A DNA stretch of 64,000 nt from positions 1,675,673-1,739,672 of the forward strand of contig JACKAC010000001.1 in the NCBI GenBank assembly GCA_020635255.1, read 5' to 3'. This stretch comes from Ignavibacteriales bacterium (GTDB lineage Bacteria; Bacteroidota; Ignavibacteria; Tepidaquicellales; Tepidaquicellaceae). Under the pieces are notes generated by a model. That model saw nothing but the letters and a program-made list of their open reading frames with translations. It was not told the origin of the DNA and did no database searches. The position numbers were made by a program, and so were the translations under genes. Shown piece after piece: positions 35,558 to 44,662 of the stretch; the first letter of the stretch is position 1, and every line of letters starts with the position of its first letter.

Positions 35558-36652
35558 TTACTTTTTAGTTTCGACACCGTTTATTTTATCTTTCTGATCC
35601 CTGTACACTTTTTTATCGTAAAGCTTTATAGCCATATCAATAGCTTCGTTTGCTTTAGTCTTATCGCCGAGCTGGTTGTACAGTTCGGATTTTACGTAGT
35701 ATGCGCTTGCTTCATTAACACTTCCTGCAACATAAGGCATTGCATCGTCAACGATGGCTAAAGCATCCCTCCTCGATTCATCGGTGGCTTTTTCATCTTT
35801 CATCATGCCATAAGCATGTGAATAAAGGAATATGCCGTAATTGAAACCTAGAGTCTGATCGGTGCTTCCAAATTTATCGAAAGCCATTTTATAGCAGTTC
35901 AAAGATTCTTTAAAATCCTTTTCCGCGCAAAAGCCGGCGATGTTTATGTAGGCATCTTTCAATGAATTGCTTTCAGGATATTTTTCCATCAAGGTTTTAA
36001 TAGTGGTAATTGTTTGGTCATCGCTTACGCCTTCACCGGGATTAAATGCTATTGTAAATTCAGCATCGTCCGTATAGCCAGCCGAATTACCGGCATCGAG
36101 CTTCACAACTTTTTCGAGGTATGGTTTCGCGCCATCATAATCGCCGTAAGAAATAAGTTTTTCCGCGAATTTCCAGTTTGCTTCCGGTGAGTCAGGGCTT
36201 GCTTCGACGGCAGATTTGAGTGAAGAATACGTATTAACACCGTTATTATAATCCTTCATTTTTTGGAGGAACTCATCGGCAAAAATGTAACCGTATATCC
36301 TGTCGATCTCATTGCCATCTCCATCGACAAAAATGATCGTCGGATAACCTTGAACGTTGTATTTTTTAGCAAGGTCAATCCCCTCGCCTTTTTCGGCGTC
36401 GACTTTCCAGTTTATCTGGTGTGTATTTGCAAATTCATATATTTCCGGCTGAGTGTAAACTTTGTGATCGGTTTCAATACACCATTTACACCAGTCAGTG
36501 ATAAAATCGATCATTACAACCTTATTCTCCTGCTTTGCCTTTTGCAGAACGTCGGCATAAGTTCCTTCGGTAAACTTTACCTCATCAGCGTAGGACATGT
36601 TATAAACAGCTATCAGTCCGATAATAAATAAAACTCTAGCAATTACTTTCAT
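35558..36652 (-). CDS. Periplasmic thioredoxin-fold protein with TPRs
   Basis: 364 residues with a signal peptide (1-22). Residues about 24-135 are a thioredoxin fold with active site DWCKWCIE (CKWC) and the cis-Pro region YNVQGYPTIIFVDGDG. The remainder has TPR-like helices (about 145-350; WKFAEKLISYGDYDGAKPYLEKVVKL). This resembles the thioredoxin_7/DUF255-like family, probably a disulphide reductase or thiol-dependent helper in the periplasm. Partner unknown. It is monocistronic, ending at a shared terminator. Confidence 0.78.
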   Translation of the reverse strand: MKVIARVLFIIGLIAVYNMSYADEVKFTEGTYADVLQKAKQENKVVMIDFITDWCKWCIETDHKVYTQPEIYEFANTHQINWKVDAEKGEGIDLAKKYNVQGYPTIIFVDGDGNEIDRIYGYIFADEFLQKMKDYNNGVNTYSSLKSAVEASPDSPEANWKFAEKLISYGDYDGAKPYLEKVVKLDAGNSAGYTDDAEFTIAFNPGEGVSDDQTITTIKTLMEKYPESNSLKDAYINIAGFCAEKDFKESLNCYKMAFDKFGSTDQTLGFNYGIFLYSHAYGMMKDEKATDESRRDALAIVDDAMPYVAGSVNEASAYYVKSELYNQLGDKTKANEAIDMAIKLYDKKVYRDQKDKINGVETKK

Positions 36653-36740
36653 AATGTGCCTCTTAATTAATTTAACTTTTTAAAAATATAACGAAAGTTA
36701 GCGGGTAAATTCACCCAAATTTTAATCAATTATGATTTAA

Positions 36741-37496
36741 CTAAAGACCGAATCTTACTCCCGAAAATACTGTAAAATTAGTAGTATGTATCGATTCTAC
36801 GGTTTCAGTACTGCCAAGGTTATTAAGTCCACCGTACTGGAATTTTGTTCCTAATATTACACTTACGAGCGGAGCTACAAGATAGTTTCCGGTTAGTGTT
36901 CCGGCAAGTCCAAGATCAAAATTCTTATATCCGAGACCCTGCTCTTCATCGGTAGAAAGAAGTAATCCAAGGTAAGGACCGCCCATGAAGGTAAGCCCTA
37001 CTTTATCCGATATCATTCCTCCTACATTAAAGTAAAGCGGGATATTGAGATACTGATTAGAAACGTCCTTTATTCTGTCAGTAGCTACAACATTTGTATC
37101 GGTGGTTTCTACTTCGAACTTCTTATTAAAGAAATCCAGACCCGATGAAAAACTCCATGCGTCAGCAATATTTAAATAGAAAATACTTCCAACATTGAAT
37201 CCGCCACTCGACGAAGTATTGTAAGTTGTGGAAGAACTTTTTGAATCAATGTTCGCATTCGTAGATCCATAACCCAGCTGGAGGTCTATGTAAAAATCCA
37301 CCAGTTTTTTGCCGGTTTTTTCAGCGTAAAAATCCTTCTGAATTTCGTAATCTTTTTCAAATTTACTTTTGCTCAGGTTAATGTTGTTTGTTACTCTGTC
37401 GTTAAGCTTGATGCCATTACCGTCTCCTGAAAAGGCATCTGCTGTAAACGAGCATACTAACAGAAGAGCGAAGATAAATCCAAATAGATTTTTCAT
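36741..37496 (-). CDS. Outer-membrane beta-barrel (PorT/OmpA-barrel-like) protein
   Basis: 251 residues with a signal peptide (1-23). From residue 66 a series of amphipathic strands with typical barrel sequences (FYIDLQLGYGSTNANID, GSIFYLNIADAWSFSSGLDF, LNIPLYFNVGGMISDKVGL, TKFQYGGLNN) ends in the aromatic/leucine strand FTVFSGVRFGL, the outer-membrane insertion signature. About eight strands are visible. Function unknown; proteins of this type in T9SS-bearing bacteria are often grouped as the PorT-like family. Confidence 0.72.
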   Translation of the reverse strand: MKNLFGFIFALLLVCSFTADAFSGDGNGIKLNDRVTNNINLSKSKFEKDYEIQKDFYAEKTGKKLVDFYIDLQLGYGSTNANIDSKSSSTTYNTSSSGGFNVGSIFYLNIADAWSFSSGLDFFNKKFEVETTDTNVVATDRIKDVSNQYLNIPLYFNVGGMISDKVGLTFMGGPYLGLLLSTDEEQGLGYKNFDLGLAGTLTGNYLVAPLVSVILGTKFQYGGLNNLGSTETVESIHTTNFTVFSGVRFGL

Positions 37497-37519
37497 TTTT
37501 TGTAGTTTAGTTTATAGTT

Positions 37520-39493
37520 CTAATTTAAAGATAATTCTTTTTGAAGTTCGTTTAACTTTAACGTCTCATCTTCCCACTGTGCATAGACCTTATCGAGATC
37601 TTCTTTCGCGTCATTGTATTCTTTAGTGACCTCTTTTACTTTATCAGGATCATTATAAAAGTCAGCGGAAGCCATTTCTTTCTCAAGCTCTCTGATCCGC
37701 GCTTCATTCAGCTTAACTGTCTCTTCTATTTCGGAGATCTTTTTCTTTACCGGAGACAGTATTTTATTAATCTCCTTTTTTCTTTCCTTTAATTCAATGC
37801 CTTTTCGGAAATTGTCTTTCCCGGCTTTTTTTTCAGGTTTATTCTCACCGGATAAACTACCCGGCACTATCTCGCTTTGTTTCTCTTCTTCCTTTTTCAT
37901 GAGATAGTAAGCACAATTTCCCAGATAAGTACGAATCTTCTTATCCTTCACTTCTATCACCTTATCCACGATACCGTCGAGAAATTCCCTGTCGTGCGAG
38001 ACGACTATTATAGTGCCGTCGTATCTTCTAAGGGCATTTTTTAACATATCCTTAGAGCGCATATCCAGGTGATTCGTCGGCTCATCGAGGATAAGAAAAT
38101 TAGACGGTTCTATGAGCATTTTAGCGAGCGCAAGACGCGATTTTTCACCGCCGGAGAGCACCTTTACTGGCTTAAAAACATCATCATCTCTGAAAAGGAA
38201 TCCCCCGAGCAATGTCCTTAGATTTTTTTTAACTTCACCGGTGGCGGCATCTTCCATTATCTCCAGTACGGTCTTTTTTTCGTCGAGCTCGTCAGCCTGG
38301 TTCTGCGAATAGAATTTTACGTCGACAAGATGTCCGAATTTCATCCGTCCTGCCGTGAGATGTTCCTTTCCAGCGATTATCTTTGAAAGAGTGGATTTAC
38401 CCGCACCGTTCACACCGAGGAAAGCAACCTTCTCCCCCCTTTCCAGTAAAAGATCAATTCCATCCAGCACGTATTTGCTTCCATCATATGTCTTTGTAAG
38501 GTCCTCGATCTCGAGAGTTACTTTTCCCGAATGAGTAGCCGGCGGAAAATGAAAATTTATCCCGCTCTCCTCATCTTCAAGCTCGACCTTTTCCATCCTG
38601 TCAAGCATCTTTATCCTGCTCTGCACAGCCTTCGCCTTAGTGTTTTTGTAGCGGAACCTTTCTATGAATCTCTCTTGCTGTTTGATATACTTTTCTTGAT
38701 TCTTCAACTGATTCTGCAACTGCTCTTTACGGAGCTCCTTTTGAGATACATAATAACTGTAGTTGCCGGAATACTCGGTTACTTTTCCAAGCGATATCTC
38801 GACAACACGCGAAACAAGGTTATCGAGGAAATTCCTATCGTGTGAAATAAGAATTATAGACCCTTCGTAACTCTTCAAATAATCTTCCACCCATATCAGA
38901 GATTCTATATCCAGGTGATTTGTCGGCTCATCGAGCAATAGGACGGAAGGATTTTGCAAAAGAAGTTTAGCAAGAGCAATCCGCATTTGCCAGCCCCCGC
39001 TGAATTCATCAGTCATGCGCTCAAAGTCTTCACGGGAAAATCCAAGCCCGGTAAGAATCCTTTCTATCTTTGCTTTTAGCTTGTGTCCGTCAAGTAATGA
39101 AAACCTTTCCTGCAGTTCAGTATAATCGGTAAGCAGGTCCATGTATTCTTCCGATGAATGATCGTCGAATGATTCCATTTCCATCTCAATATCCTCGATC
39201 TCCTGCTGAATCTTATTTATATCACCTGCCGATGAATATACTTCATCGTATAGGGTATTCCCTGTAAGCTTGATACCATCCTGGGGCAAGTAACCAATAG
39301 TAGTGTGTTTTGAAGTGACCACATCACCCGTATCGGGATCCATCAAACCGGCTATAATCTTCATCAATGTCGATTTTCCAGCCCCATTAGAGCCGATAAA
39401 AGCGATCCTATCCTTGCCGGATACCCGCAGAGAAACCTCTTCAAATAAGCTTCGCGTCCCAAAATTTACCGATATGTTATTCAATGCTATCAT
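37520..39493 (-). CDS. ABC-F family ATPase
   Basis: 657 residues with two ABC domains and no membrane part. First domain: Walker A GSNGAGKST, signature DEFSGGWQMRIALAKLLL, Walker B LLLDEPTNHLD. Linker about 240-320 with the ABC-F arm (KQQERFIERFRYKNTKAKAVQSR). Second domain: GVNGAGKST, LSGGEKSRLALAKML, LILDEPTNHLD. The C-terminus (about 560-657) is a charged coiled coil like that of Uup. ABC-F proteins act on ribosomes, some as translation factors and some in antibiotic resistance; nothing here allows a choice. The first signature motif reads FSGGWQMR, typical of the Uup/YheS branch. Confidence 0.88.
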   Translation of the reverse strand: MIALNNISVNFGTRSLFEEVSLRVSGKDRIAFIGSNGAGKSTLMKIIAGLMDPDTGDVVTSKHTTIGYLPQDGIKLTGNTLYDEVYSSAGDINKIQQEIEDIEMEMESFDDHSSEEYMDLLTDYTELQERFSLLDGHKLKAKIERILTGLGFSREDFERMTDEFSGGWQMRIALAKLLLQNPSVLLLDEPTNHLDIESLIWVEDYLKSYEGSIILISHDRNFLDNLVSRVVEISLGKVTEYSGNYSYYVSQKELRKEQLQNQLKNQEKYIKQQERFIERFRYKNTKAKAVQSRIKMLDRMEKVELEDEESGINFHFPPATHSGKVTLEIEDLTKTYDGSKYVLDGIDLLLERGEKVAFLGVNGAGKSTLSKIIAGKEHLTAGRMKFGHLVDVKFYSQNQADELDEKKTVLEIMEDAATGEVKKNLRTLLGGFLFRDDDVFKPVKVLSGGEKSRLALAKMLIEPSNFLILDEPTNHLDMRSKDMLKNALRRYDGTIIVVSHDREFLDGIVDKVIEVKDKKIRTYLGNCAYYLMKKEEEKQSEIVPGSLSGENKPEKKAGKDNFRKGIELKERKKEINKILSPVKKKISEIEETVKLNEARIRELEKEMASADFYNDPDKVKEVTKEYNDAKEDLDKVYAQWEDETLKLNELQKELSLN

Positions 39494-39624
39494 AATCGGT
39501 TAAATATAATTATAACCAATCTTTAATTAAGCATAAAAGCTTAATCCCAATTTTATATTAATTTGACTTCAAAATTAAATTTAATATTCAGATTATTGAT
39601 TACAAATTTACTTAATACAAATAT

Positions 39625-41232
39625 TTGAAACATTTACTTATCCTTGCATTTTTATTCGTCCACTCGGCATTCGCATTAAGCCAGGATGAAGGAGAAAAAT
39701 ATGAGACAGAGAGAACCGATTTTATGTTCGTACTTTCTGATGGTGTAAAACTGGAGTGCACTAAATTTGTACCAAAAGGAGTACCTCCGACCGGAGGATG
39801 GTCTGCTATTGTGTTTTGTCATGGTTATGGCGGGAACAAGGAAGAGGAGCTACCTAATGCAAAAGAACAGGCAGAATTCGGATACTACACGCTGGTTTAC
39901 AGTATGCGGGGACAGGGTAAATCCGAGGGCAAATCAAATCTCATTAGTACGCTGGAAATGAGAGATTTCATCGAATTGGTTAACTATGCCAAGAACGAGG
40001 AAAACGTGAACCCTAACATGGTGGGAGCAACGGGAGGTTCGCAGGGCGGTACGATCCCGTTTATGGCGGCATGTAACGGTCTGGACCTTAGGTGTATAGT
40101 TTCAGACGTAGCTTCACCGGAATTTGCAACCAGCTGGATAGAAAACAGCTCGGTTAAAATGACACTTCTATGGTCCCTAAGCTATGACACGACTATCGTC
40201 CGTTATAATAACCGTGTAAAGAGAATGCGACACTGGATACTCTCCGACAAACCCGAATACTGGGACAGCCTTGCATTTTATGTACCGCTGGAAAGAGATT
40301 TTATGGACCGGGTACATTTATGTAATACTCCAATAATGATATCGACCGTTTGGCAGGATAAGTTCTTTAATACCCTCGGAATGATCAAAGCGGGACAATT
40401 ATTAAATTGTCCTTTCAGGATGTATTACGGAACGTTCGACGCGCATGGTGCTGACCCTTATGAGCCGGAAATGCGATACCAGGAGAATATAACCGGAGAT
40501 TGGATAAAATACTGGATGGGCGGAATAGAAAACGGGGTATTGGATTCTGCAAAATATGTGTATGCGCAAAGTGTTTATCCTATCAATACAAGCAATCCGC
40601 CAGCGATGTGGTCATGGACAAGGAGTTACTCAAACAGCTGGGTACCGGACGGTACTGATAACGTAAAGTTTTTTTTTAATACGAACGGCAAACTGTCTAA
40701 TATACCCGGCAGCGAAAAGGATATAGAATACCGTAATGATATAGAAAATATTTCACTACAGGAAGCTGTTAACAGGGAATTCAAGGGGAGCGAATTCGAT
40801 GCTAAATTCAAAAAAACCGAGCTTGTCTTCGATTCAGAACCGCTTGGCAGTGAGTTAGTAATGGCAGGCACTCCGTCAGTTTTTCTAAACTATTCATGCA
40901 ACGCTAATATTGCTCAGTATAATTTCCAGATATGGGAAATACACCCGGATAACACGACCAAGCTTATAACACGGATTAATTATACGGATAGGAAAATTAA
41001 ACCGGGTAAAACAAAGTCCGCAACCTTTAACGGTTTATCACATTCTCATCTCTTTCAAAAGGGAAGTAAAATTAGAATTGTCGTGACTAATCTCGATAAT
41101 ACGAGAGACGACCGTTTCTTGAGAACAAACCCATTTGTACTTCCTATAATGAAAAAATCTATCAGCCAGATCGCTATATCAGGGTCAGACGCGAGCTATA
41201 TCACACTTCCGCTTGTAAATTACACCAAATAA
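39625..41232 (+). CDS. CocE/X-Pro dipeptidyl-peptidase (S15)-type hydrolase, no sorting domain
   Basis: 535 residues from a TTG start (no suitable ATG) with a signal peptide (1-19). Alpha/beta hydrolase: CHGYGG near 73-78, nucleophile Ser in TGGSQGGTIPFMAAC (about 135-150), acid/His region with GTFDAHGADPYEPE (about 272-285). The C-terminal jelly-roll of the S15/CocE family follows (NIAQYNFQIWEIHPD, SHSHLFQKGSKIRIVVTNLD). It ends ITLPLVNYTK, exactly where its paralogue at 41285-43264 continues into a T9SS sorting domain. Likely a periplasmic or outer-membrane peptidase/esterase; substrate unknown. Confidence 0.85.
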   Translation: MKHLLILAFLFVHSAFALSQDEGEKYETERTDFMFVLSDGVKLECTKFVPKGVPPTGGWSAIVFCHGYGGNKEEELPNAKEQAEFGYYTLVYSMRGQGKSEGKSNLISTLEMRDFIELVNYAKNEENVNPNMVGATGGSQGGTIPFMAACNGLDLRCIVSDVASPEFATSWIENSSVKMTLLWSLSYDTTIVRYNNRVKRMRHWILSDKPEYWDSLAFYVPLERDFMDRVHLCNTPIMISTVWQDKFFNTLGMIKAGQLLNCPFRMYYGTFDAHGADPYEPEMRYQENITGDWIKYWMGGIENGVLDSAKYVYAQSVYPINTSNPPAMWSWTRSYSNSWVPDGTDNVKFFFNTNGKLSNIPGSEKDIEYRNDIENISLQEAVNREFKGSEFDAKFKKTELVFDSEPLGSELVMAGTPSVFLNYSCNANIAQYNFQIWEIHPDNTTKLITRINYTDRKIKPGKTKSATFNGLSHSHLFQKGSKIRIVVTNLDNTRDDRFLRTNPFVLPIMKKSISQIAISGSDASYITLPLVNYTK

Positions 41233-41263
41233 AAAACGGGCAACTCCGTTATGGAGTTACCCG
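41231..41263 (-). terminator. Terminator between the convergent S15-type genes
   Basis: Stem CGGG-C-AACTCC with GGAGTT-A-CCCG (41237-41247 and 41253-41263), one mismatch, followed on the minus strand by a T-run (A-run 41231-41236). It ends the 41285-43264 gene. Confidence 0.75.
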
Positions 41264-41284
41264 CAAAGAGAGGAGAAAAAAATC

Positions 41285-43264
41285 TTATTTTATAAGGATC
41301 ATCCTTTTTACTTCTACATGATCATTAGCGATCAGCTTTGAGAAGTAAACCCCGGATGCCAGACCGGATGCGTTCCAGTTAACTTCATGAACGCCTTCGG
41401 CCATACTTGTATTGATCAGTGTTGCAACTTCCCTACCGACCATATCATATACTTTCAATGTAACCAATCCAGCAAAACCTTCAGGCAGTTCAAACTTAAT
41501 TTGTGTAGAAGGATTGAACGGATTCGGATAGTTTTGATATAGTTTAGGTGTTTCCAGCTCAGCAATATAGTTGTCGCCGGCCACACTTTTCAGCGGAAGT
41601 TCAATATATGAATCCCTGAGATAAATCTGGTTTCTGCTTTTGGTCATAACAGGAAGTACATGTGGATTTGTATGCAAGAATGCAGTATCAGACGGCGCAT
41701 GGTCAAAATTGGTTGCAACTATCTTTATCTTGCTTCCCGCCTGGAATTTGTGCGCATGAGCACCTCCGTCTATATCTGTGGTTCTAATCTGATTCTTTGT
41801 GTAATACCTATCAGTAAAGTTAACTCTTGAAACAAAGTTTTCCTGACCTGTCGATGTAACTTCATAGATCTGGAAGTTATACTGGCAGATATCTGCATTT
41901 GCTTGATATTTTAAGTGAACCTTTGGTGTACCAAGCATATATGTTGGCTGTACCAATGGGTCCGATACAAAGATCACATTATCCTTTTTGAACTTACTAT
42001 CAAATTCACTTCCAGAGAATTCTTCATAAACCGCAGTTTGCAGAGCGTAATTACTTGCGACATTATTGTCGAAGTTTACTTTCCTGCTTGAGCTACCCTC
42101 AGGAGCAGATGAAAGTTTATTATTCCTTCTGAAGTAGAACTTAACGCCCGACACATCAACCGGAGGCCATACGTTTGTGCTTCCGTGTTCAAAACTCCAA
42201 TAGTTACCTGTTTTTGGATGTGTTGTATATGCTACCTGGTACCTGTCATATGATTCATATCCGCTTGGCAGATCCCATATTGTATGGAAAAACCAGTCAT
42301 TGAAAAACTGCATATGCCAATTGTTTTCCGATTCAGATATATCGCCACCGTGTCCCATTACGGCGCCCATATAAACTATATGCTCGGTAGGAATATTAGC
42401 AAATGAGTTAATTCCATCCTTTGCATTAAAGAAGTAATCCTGCCATGAGTTTTCAATGAGCATCGGAACGGTATTATTTTGTACTTTATCGTCAAAATCT
42501 CTTCCTATTGGCATCCAATAAGCCAGACTATCCCATTTGTCTGATTTTACCCCGCATGCATAGACCCAGTCCGACATTCTATCAACAAGAGGATTATACC
42601 TTGCTGTGTCAGGAGTATATTCGATCGTCCATAAATACGACATCTTTGTACAACCGTTTTCGATCCAGCTGGTTGCAAACTTTGGTGATGTAAGAGCTGA
42701 AATTATACCTTTAACCTGCAAACCATTACATGCAGCTATATATGGAACAGTACCACCCTGTGATCCGCCCATAATTGCGATCCTGCTTGAGTCACCGCCA
42801 ATATTATCGTGCTTTATATAATCAACTAATTCCATCAAGTCTTCAGCTTCAACAATACTCATAAGATTTGAGAGACCACCTGAGTTACCCTGTCCCCTTA
42901 CGCTGTATGTATATGAAATGTAATTATACTGCGCTTGACCGGAAGCAAATCCCTCAAGAGTGAGCTTACTGTCACCATATCCGTGTACCATAAGCACTAT
43001 CGGATATCCGTCCGGCAGATAAATATTAGGTTCGCTCGGATAAAACTTTGAGCAATCCATAACAACACCATCACGAAGCACAATAGTAAAGTCTTCCTTA
43101 ATAACTATATAGTCCGTGTTAGCTACAGGAACCGGGGATGGCAGTGTCCTAAAGTCATACCTGTCAACCTTCGGCGGTTTAGGCAGTGTTCTGTGCTGAG
43201 CAAACGCACCTTCGCTCAAAGCCAGAGTCAAACATATTGCCAAAAAAAGGTTTAATAATTTCAT
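41285..43264 (-). CDS. CocE/X-Pro dipeptidyl-peptidase (S15)-type hydrolase with T9SS sorting domain
   Basis: 659 residues, signal peptide 1-22 (MKLLNLFLAICLTLALSEG). Alpha/beta hydrolase motifs: MVHGYGDSKL, nucleophile in MGGSQGGTVPYIAACNGL, His/Asp region VMGHGGDISESEN; then the family jelly-roll (YQANADICQYNFQIYEV). From about 580 it carries the type IX sorting domain (LYQNYPNPFNPSTQIKFELP ... VKRMILIK). Paralogue of the convergent 39625-41232 gene, which stops before the domain. Predicted surface-exposed hydrolase. Confidence 0.87.
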   Translation of the reverse strand: MKLLNLFLAICLTLALSEGAFAQHRTLPKPPKVDRYDFRTLPSPVPVANTDYIVIKEDFTIVLRDGVVMDCSKFYPSEPNIYLPDGYPIVLMVHGYGDSKLTLEGFASGQAQYNYISYTYSVRGQGNSGGLSNLMSIVEAEDLMELVDYIKHDNIGGDSSRIAIMGGSQGGTVPYIAACNGLQVKGIISALTSPKFATSWIENGCTKMSYLWTIEYTPDTARYNPLVDRMSDWVYACGVKSDKWDSLAYWMPIGRDFDDKVQNNTVPMLIENSWQDYFFNAKDGINSFANIPTEHIVYMGAVMGHGGDISESENNWHMQFFNDWFFHTIWDLPSGYESYDRYQVAYTTHPKTGNYWSFEHGSTNVWPPVDVSGVKFYFRRNNKLSSAPEGSSSRKVNFDNNVASNYALQTAVYEEFSGSEFDSKFKKDNVIFVSDPLVQPTYMLGTPKVHLKYQANADICQYNFQIYEVTSTGQENFVSRVNFTDRYYTKNQIRTTDIDGGAHAHKFQAGSKIKIVATNFDHAPSDTAFLHTNPHVLPVMTKSRNQIYLRDSYIELPLKSVAGDNYIAELETPKLYQNYPNPFNPSTQIKFELPEGFAGLVTLKVYDMVGREVATLINTSMAEGVHEVNWNASGLASGVYFSKLIANDHVEVKRMILIK

Positions 43265-43298
43265 CTCTGATAAATTTTAAATTCTCGAATTATTATTA

Positions 43299-44432
43299 TT
43301 AGTTATAAAATTGTTTTAATGCATTATAGATCAGTTCACTTGTATTACCTGTTCCATATGTGTAATTATATTCACCTGTATGGCTAGAACGGTAAACATC
43401 CGAACTCTCAAGGAACCTGTTCACTTCTTCATTATTAAATTCAAGAAGCTTTGCGTTGTGATCCAGTACTTCGGGACGCTCGGTAACTTTTCTTAATATC
43501 CCACAAGGAACATTAAAGAAAAGTGACTCCTCCTGCAATCCGCCTGAGTCAGTTAGGATCGTATGACTGTTCTTTACAAATCCAAGCATCTCAAAATAGT
43601 CATGTATAGGTTCACGAATTATCAGTTTCTCCGGCTGAGCACCGTTAAGCCCCTCATGGAAGCTATTAACCACTAATGGATTTGGGTGCATCAGGTGTAT
43701 TATATCATGCTCGTTTCTCCTGGTTACTATATCATTCAAAATGGTAGCATAAGACGAAACCTTATCCCAGTTTTCCCTTCTGTGAAGTGTGCTGAGGATG
43801 TATTTATTGTCATGCTTTGCTTCTTTTATCTTATCCTCTTTTAACAGCGTTATCATAGCATCGTTGATAGTATTTCCTACGATAAGACATTTGTTACTTT
43901 TAATACCTTCATTAATCAGATTTTGATAGCTGATATTCGTCGGGCAGAAATTAAGGGAAGCTGCCCTTGAAATTGATTCCCTTATAAACTCTTCAGGAAA
44001 TGGATTTTTATGATCGAAAGACCTCAGTCCTGCCTCTACATGGAATACGGGAATTTCATTAAAGAAACCCCACATCGAACCGCAGTATGCAGAAGTAGTA
44101 TCACCCTGGACAACAATACCGGCGATATCTTCTTTTTTGATCCCGGAATTTTCCGAAAAGATCTTGTTTAATTGATCTAATGTATGTGAAACAAATTGAT
44201 TTATATCTGTTGAACGGTTAGGAATTTCTTCTGCAACTATTTCCGGTTCAAGCCCTATATGCTCGAGAATGTTACCGGAAATCTTTTGCTGAGAAGTATT
44301 TACCATAACCGGTAAAAACTCGTTTGATTCTTTTAATATTCTGTATAAAACGAATAATTTTATGATCTCCGGACGAGTTCCGAATAGCAGTAAGATTATT
44401 TTTTTGTTGAGGTCTTTAGGAGAAATTTCCAT
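43299..44432 (-). CDS. wecB: UDP-N-acetylglucosamine 2-epimerase (non-hydrolysing)
   Basis: 377 residues. Family motifs: LLFGTRPEIIKLFVLYRIL (about 14-32; usual GTRPEAIK, here GTRPEIIK), VQGDTTSAYCGSMWGFF, VFHVEAGLRSFDHKNPFPEE (HVEAGLRS), ILSTLHRRENWD, HLMHPNP, and LTDSGGLQEESLFFNVPCGILR (the nucleotide/allosteric region). It converts UDP-GlcNAc to UDP-ManNAc in the cytoplasm. It lies 230 bases downstream of a split NfrB-like synthase pair on the same strand, and fits as provider of UDP-ManNAc for that synthase, as in the E. coli NfrA/NfrB system. Confidence 0.93.
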   Translation of the reverse strand: MEISPKDLNKKIILLLFGTRPEIIKLFVLYRILKESNEFLPVMVNTSQQKISGNILEHIGLEPEIVAEEIPNRSTDINQFVSHTLDQLNKIFSENSGIKKEDIAGIVVQGDTTSAYCGSMWGFFNEIPVFHVEAGLRSFDHKNPFPEEFIRESISRAASLNFCPTNISYQNLINEGIKSNKCLIVGNTINDAMITLLKEDKIKEAKHDNKYILSTLHRRENWDKVSSYATILNDIVTRRNEHDIIHLMHPNPLVVNSFHEGLNGAQPEKLIIREPIHDYFEMLGFVKNSHTILTDSGGLQEESLFFNVPCGILRKVTERPEVLDHNAKLLEFNNEEVNRFLESSDVYRSSHTGEYNYTYGTGNTSELIYNALKQFYN

Positions 44433-44662
44433 CCGAATTTTGATTTTTAGTTTATTTTCTCATTATATATTTAAGCAAATTGAATGCCAAAAATAATAAT
44501 ACGCGACATAGAGTTTAAAAAGGGATTATATTGAATTTACAGTATTTAAATCGAGCGTATCATGATGTCCCTACTTCATTCTTAATGTCGCCAGAGATAT
44601 TATCCATAAATACTATATAATCGAATATTATCCAAAAATAGCATAGTCCAGTGACTATAGAC

